Source: Rhodospirillaceae bacterium
Lineage (GTDB): Bacteria > Pseudomonadota > Alphaproteobacteria > Rhodospirillales_A > Casp-alpha2
Length of the DNA: 8,394 bases
NCBI GenBank assembly: GCA_003488105.1
Contig: DNMS01000437.1
Span: forward strand, 1 to 8,394
Direction of reading: 5' to 3'
A program made the position numbers and the translations under genes. Below, piece by piece: positions 5,562 to 8,394 of this stretch. The notes under the pieces are model-generated. The model saw only the letters and a program-made list of their open reading frames with translations, did no database searches and was not told the origin of the DNA. Position 1 is the first letter of the stretch. Each line of letters begins with the position of its first letter.

Positions 5562-7043
5562 GTGGGGAACCTCAAACGCTATCAAATGACCATCGCCGGT
5601 AAGAAGGCCGATCCGGCGTCCGGCGAATGGTTCGAAACCGAAAATCCCTACACGGGGAAGGCCTGGGCGGAAATCCCGCGCGGCAACGCGGAAGACATCG
5701 ATCGCGCGGTCAAGGCGGCGAAAGATGCGCTGCCGGGCTGGCGCAGGACCATCGCCACCCAGCGCGGCCACCTGATGCGCAAGCTGGGCGACCTGATCGC
5801 CGAAAACGCCGACAGCCTGGCCGCCACCGAAGTTCGCGACAACGGCAAGCTGATCGCGGAAATGGGCCTGCAGCTCAAATACGCGCCGCAGTGGTATTAT
5901 TACTTCGGCGGCCTGGCCGACAAGATCGAAGGGGCCGTCATCCCCATCGACAAGCCGGATACCTTCAACTTCACGCGGAAGGAACCGCTCGGCGTCATCG
6001 GCATGATCACGCCGTGGAATTCGCCGCTGATGCTGACGGCGTGGAAGCTGGCGCCGGCCCTGGCCGCCGGGAACACGGTGGTCCTCAAACCGTCGGAATT
6101 CACCTCGGCCTCGGCCTTGGAATTCATGGACCTGATCAAGCAGGCTGGTTTCCCCGACGGGGTGGTCAACATCGTCACGGGTTATGGCAAGGAGGCGGGC
6201 GAAGCGCTGATCAGCCATCCTGACGTCGCCAAGATCGCCTTCACCGGCGGCTCGGCCACGGGCAAGCACGTCTATTCCACGGCGGCGCAGTCGTTCAAGA
6301 AGGTGTCGCTGGAACTGGGCGGCAAGTCGCCCAACATCGTGTTCGACGACTGCAACGTGGAGAACGCGGTCAAGGGCGTGATCTCGGGCATCTTTGCCGC
6401 CACGGGTCAGACCTGCATCGCCGGCTCGCGCCTGTTGGTGCAAAAATCCATCCATAACGAATTCGTCGACAAGCTGGTGGCCCTCGCCAAGACCGCCAAG
6501 ATGGGCGATCCCATGGATCCGGACACCCAGGTCGGCCCGGTCACCACGCCACCCCAGTACGAAAAGATCCTGGGCTACATGGAGATCGCCAAGGGTGAGG
6601 GCGCCGAGGCCGTATTGGGCGGCGGCAAGGCGATGCGCCCCGAATGCGGCGACGGCTGGTTCGTGGAGCCGACCATCTTCACCGGCGTCAACAACCAGAT
6701 GCGCATCGCCCAGGAAGAAGTGTTTGGCCCGGTGCTGTCGGTGATCCCGTTCGAGGACGAGGAAGAGGCGCTCGCCATCGGCAACGACGTGGTCTACGGC
6801 CTGGCCGCCGGGGTCTGGACGGAAAGCATCCGCCGCGCCTTCATCATGTCGCAGGAATTGCAGGCCGGCACGGTCTGGGTGAATACCTACCGGGCCGTCA
6901 GCTACATGTCGCCGTTCGGCGGTTACAAGCAGTCGGGCCTGGGCCGGGAAAGCGGCCAGGCGGCCATCGAGGAATACCTGCAGACCAAGTCCGTGTGGAT
7001 TTCCATGGCGACGGAAGTCCCGAATCCTTTCGTGATGCGCTAG
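5562..7043 (+). CDS. NAD(P)-dependent aldehyde dehydrogenase (ALDH superfamily)
   Basis: This cytoplasmic enzyme oxidises an aldehyde to the carboxylic acid with NAD(P)+. From GTG 5562 it has 493 residues, the normal ALDH length. The cofactor domain shows TPWNSPL with the oxyanion Asn at 153, KPSEFTS with K176, and FTGGSATGK at about 227-235. Catalytic residues are present: the general-base Glu E251 in LELGGKSPN and the nucleophile C285 in TGQTCIAGSR. The conserved EEVFGPVLSV and the C-terminal SPFGGYKQSGLGRESG are also visible. The start is set by GGAGGAG at 5549-5555. Longer frames exist upstream, but they overlap the kinase gene and would add residues unlike any ALDH N-terminus; from GTG 5562 the protein begins with a typical GNLKRYQMTIAGK. 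An SDR gene follows 9 nt after the stop, so the two are probably cotranscribed. The substrate is not readable; oxidation of the aldehyde made by the ThDP enzyme upstream is attractive but unproven. Confidence 0.95.
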   Translation: MGNLKRYQMTIAGKKADPASGEWFETENPYTGKAWAEIPRGNAEDIDRAVKAAKDALPGWRRTIATQRGHLMRKLGDLIAENADSLAATEVRDNGKLIAEMGLQLKYAPQWYYYFGGLADKIEGAVIPIDKPDTFNFTRKEPLGVIGMITPWNSPLMLTAWKLAPALAAGNTVVLKPSEFTSASALEFMDLIKQAGFPDGVVNIVTGYGKEAGEALISHPDVAKIAFTGGSATGKHVYSTAAQSFKKVSLELGGKSPNIVFDDCNVENAVKGVISGIFAATGQTCIAGSRLLVQKSIHNEFVDKLVALAKTAKMGDPMDPDTQVGPVTTPPQYEKILGYMEIAKGEGAEAVLGGGKAMRPECGDGWFVEPTIFTGVNNQMRIAQEEVFGPVLSVIPFEDEEEALAIGNDVVYGLAAGVWTESIRRAFIMSQELQAGTVWVNTYRAVSYMSPFGGYKQSGLGRESGQAAIEEYLQTKSVWISMATEVPNPFVMR

Positions 7044-7052
7044 TCTTTCCCC

Positions 7053-7787
7053 ATGGGAAAAACCGTCCTTATCACCGGCGGCAGCCGCGGTATCGGCGAG
7101 GCCATGGTGCGGCTGTTCGCCGAACGGGGCTGGACGGTCCTGTTCACTTTCGTATCCAACGCGGCGGCAGCCCACACCGTCGCCAAGGAAGCGGGCGCGC
7201 GGGCGATGCGCTGCGATTCCGGCAATGAGGACGACATCCTTGCCCTGTTTGAAATGCTCGACGGCGAGGGCATCGTGCTGGACGCGCTGATAAACAACGC
7301 AGGCATATCCGGGCCGCGCCGCCGCGCGGTCGAGGTCACGCGGGACATTCTGGAAGACGTCACCCGGGTCAACTTCATCGGCCCGGTGCTGTTCTGCCGC
7401 GAGGCGGTCAAGCGCATGTCGACCGCCACGGGCGGGAAGGGCGGGGTGATCGTCAACCTGTCCTCGACCGCGACCAAGAAGGGTGGGGCCGGGCAATGGG
7501 CCGATTATGCGGCGCTCAAGGGGGCGATCGACGTGTTCACCAACGGCCTGGCCCGCGAGGTTGCGGCGGAAGGCATCCGTGTCAACGCCGTCGCCCCTGG
7601 CTATGTGCTGACGGATATGGCGGTGGATGGCGGCATCGCGGCGAACTTCGAGACGGCGCTGAAGTCCGACATCCCCATGGGGCGTATCGGTGAGGTGCGG
7701 GAAGTCGCCGAGGGCGCTTATTGGCTGTGCTCCGACGCCGCCGGCTATGTCACCGGCACGGTCCTGAACGTCGCCGGCGGGCGCTAA
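7053..7787 (+). CDS. SDR-family NAD(P)-dependent oxidoreductase
   Basis: A classical short-chain dehydrogenase/reductase of 244 residues, interconverting an alcohol and a ketone or aldehyde. The Rossmann glycine motif TGGSRGIG is at 8-15 and NNAG at 81-84. The catalytic tetrad is complete: N107, S138 in NLSS, Y152 and K156 in YAALK. The APGYVLTDM segment at about 181-189 (the usual PG motif after the active site) and the C-terminal TGTVLNVAGG are typical of the FabG-like classical group. The ATG sits 9 nt after the aldehyde dehydrogenase stop, and the gap (TCTTTCCCC) has no Shine-Dalgarno, so translation probably depends on coupling to the upstream gene. The phenylalanine-threonine-rich end of strand 2 (VLFTFVSN) leaves NAD versus NADP preference open. 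Substrate unknown; pairing with the dehydrogenase suggests two consecutive oxidations, alcohol to carbonyl to acid, as one possibility. Confidence 0.93.
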   Translation: MGKTVLITGGSRGIGEAMVRLFAERGWTVLFTFVSNAAAAHTVAKEAGARAMRCDSGNEDDILALFEMLDGEGIVLDALINNAGISGPRRRAVEVTRDILEDVTRVNFIGPVLFCREAVKRMSTATGGKGGVIVNLSSTATKKGGAGQWADYAALKGAIDVFTNGLAREVAAEGIRVNAVAPGYVLTDMAVDGGIAANFETALKSDIPMGRIGEVREVAEGAYWLCSDAAGYVTGTVLNVAGGR

Positions 7788-7797
7788 CGGGCGGCTG

Positions 7798-8379
7798 TCA
7801 CGGACGGGTGAAGGCGGTCACGTCCTGGGGTTTCCCCCATTTCAGGATTTCCCGGTGTAGGCGGTCGTATTTCTCCTGCTTCTCGCCGTCGCCGAACAGA
7901 GGGTCGCCGGGCAGGGTGATGGCGTCCCGGATTTCCTGCCAGTCCGGGTCGGTCAGGGCACGCAGGGCCGGTGGGAAGAACACCACTTCCTCCATCTGCA
8001 TGTGACGGCGTTGGAAACTCAAATAGTCGCCCACGACATCGACGAACCAGTCCCGCGGCAGTTCCGCATCCTGCATGACGTTATGCAGGGCGGCCGCAAA
8101 GCGTCGCGTCAGGGCGCCCAGTTTCTCATGTTCCTTATCCAGTGCGCCGACGTTCGCCGCCGCGCCAGGATCGCGCAGGCGCAATTTCGCCAAAACAAGG
8201 TCTTCGACCGGATGATGGTAGAGGTCCGGATAATTCTGGGTGTAGTCGAGGATATTGCTGACAAGGTCGTAGTCGGGCAACTCACCGGCGTCAAAAACCC
8301 GCACCTCGCGGGCGATCAGGTCCATCAAACGGGCAAGTTTCTTATGGTCGTCGCGCAGTTTCCAGATGACGTCGGACAT
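7798..8379 (-). CDS. Hemerythrin-like (HHE) diiron protein, RIC/YtfE-type ligand set
   Basis: A 193-residue soluble four-helix-bundle protein expected to carry a non-haem diiron site, used in this superfamily for O2/NO sensing, peroxide handling or repair of iron centres. Candidate ligands appear in order: H12 in DDHKKL, H55 and E59 in HHPVED, H84 in KEHEKL, and H126 and E130 in RRHMQMEE. Four His plus two Glu arranged as H, H-x3-E, H, H-x3-E resembles the YtfE/RIC arrangement rather than the five-His O2 carriers. It lacks the N-terminal ScdA-like domain of YtfE, and about 55 residues follow the bundle. AGGAGG (complement of 8387-8392) lies 7 nt before the ATG, a strong ribosome site. The gene converges on the SDR gene with 10 nt between stops and no evident terminator. 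A role in the catabolic locus is not suggested; it is probably an independent stress gene. Confidence 0.9.
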   Translation of the reverse strand: MSDVIWKLRDDHKKLARLMDLIAREVRVFDAGELPDYDLVSNILDYTQNYPDLYHHPVEDLVLAKLRLRDPGAAANVGALDKEHEKLGALTRRFAAALHNVMQDAELPRDWFVDVVGDYLSFQRRHMQMEEVVFFPPALRALTDPDWQEIRDAITLPGDPLFGDGEKQEKYDRLHREILKWGKPQDVTAFTRP

Positions 8380-8386
8380 ATGTATC

Positions 8387-8392
8387 CCTCCT
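8387..8392 (-). promoter_or_regulatory. Strong Shine-Dalgarno for the hemerythrin-like gene
   Basis: CCTCCT on the plus strand reads AGGAGG on the minus strand, 7 nt before the ATG whose complement is 8377-8379. It is the most complete ribosome site in the window together with 5549-5555 and supports this start over any internal ATG. Any promoter lies outside the window. Confidence 0.75.
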
Positions 8393-8394
8393 AG

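Noticed and set aside
5415..7496. A 693-codon open frame on the minus strand opposite the aldehyde dehydrogenase and SDR
   Set aside because: It mirrors two genes with complete catalytic motifs. Its translation is low-complexity, rich in Arg, His, Gly and Asp, as expected for an antisense frame in GC-rich DNA, and no domain is recognisable.
7788..7797. A bidirectional terminator between the converging SDR and hemerythrin-like genes
   Set aside because: Only 10 bases separate the stops. The surrounding GC-rich sequence shows a direct CGGGCG repeat and a short CGCCGGCG palindrome, but no stem with a T-run.
8002..8394. A plus-strand open frame across the hemerythrin gene region
   Set aside because: The minus strand has a full set of diiron ligands and a strong Shine-Dalgarno; the plus-strand translation has no recognisable domain.

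Overview
The window looks like part of a GC-rich alphaproteobacterial chromosome. The guess of a marine or freshwater Rhodospirillales-like relative is inference from GC-rich third codon positions, the TAXI-type TRAP transporter and the style of the proteins; there is no rRNA or other decisive marker. It is densely coding. Eight genes lie on the plus strand and one on the minus strand. No gap reaches 300 bases, and I see no tRNA, rRNA, insertion sequence, integrase or CRISPR array.

Layout. (1) Positions 1-2604 hold a TAXI-family TRAP uptake system: the C-terminal part of the periplasmic solute-binding protein, cut by the window's left edge, then a fused 4TM/12TM permease. The junction between the two genes carries two tandem RNA hairpins, the second with a 12-bp stem. 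(2) Positions 2702-3847 encode a two-subunit thiamine-diphosphate (ThDP) enzyme of the sulfopyruvate/phosphonopyruvate decarboxylase type, with the PYR-domain subunit first and the PP-domain subunit second. (3) Positions 3887-4303 encode a small NTF2/SnoaL-fold protein with a good Shine-Dalgarno, probably in the same transcript. (4) Positions 4430-5455 encode a membrane histidine kinase with almost no periplasmic domain and no response regulator in view. (5) Positions 5562-7043 and 7053-7787 encode an NAD(P)-dependent aldehyde dehydrogenase and an SDR oxidoreductase, 9 nt apart. (6) Positions 7798-8379, on the minus strand, encode a hemerythrin-like diiron protein that converges on the SDR gene with 10 nt between the stop codons.

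How the genes may work together (inference). The simplest reading is a catabolic locus. The TRAP system imports a carboxylate-type solute, the ThDP enzyme decarboxylates a 2-oxo acid to an aldehyde, and the dehydrogenase and SDR oxidise or interconvert carbonyl intermediates. The kinase may sense something related. The substrate cannot be read from the sequence. Sulfopyruvate and phosphonopyruvate are only the closest characterised reactions, and no PEP mutase, sulfoacetaldehyde acetyltransferase or other diagnostic sulfonate/phosphonate gene is present. The hemerythrin-like gene is probably unrelated. I see no clearly new defence or mobile system. The least explained elements are the divergent split ThDP enzyme with its NTF2 neighbour, the hairpin pair in the transporter junction, and the short repeats in the 2605-2701 and 4304-4429 gaps.
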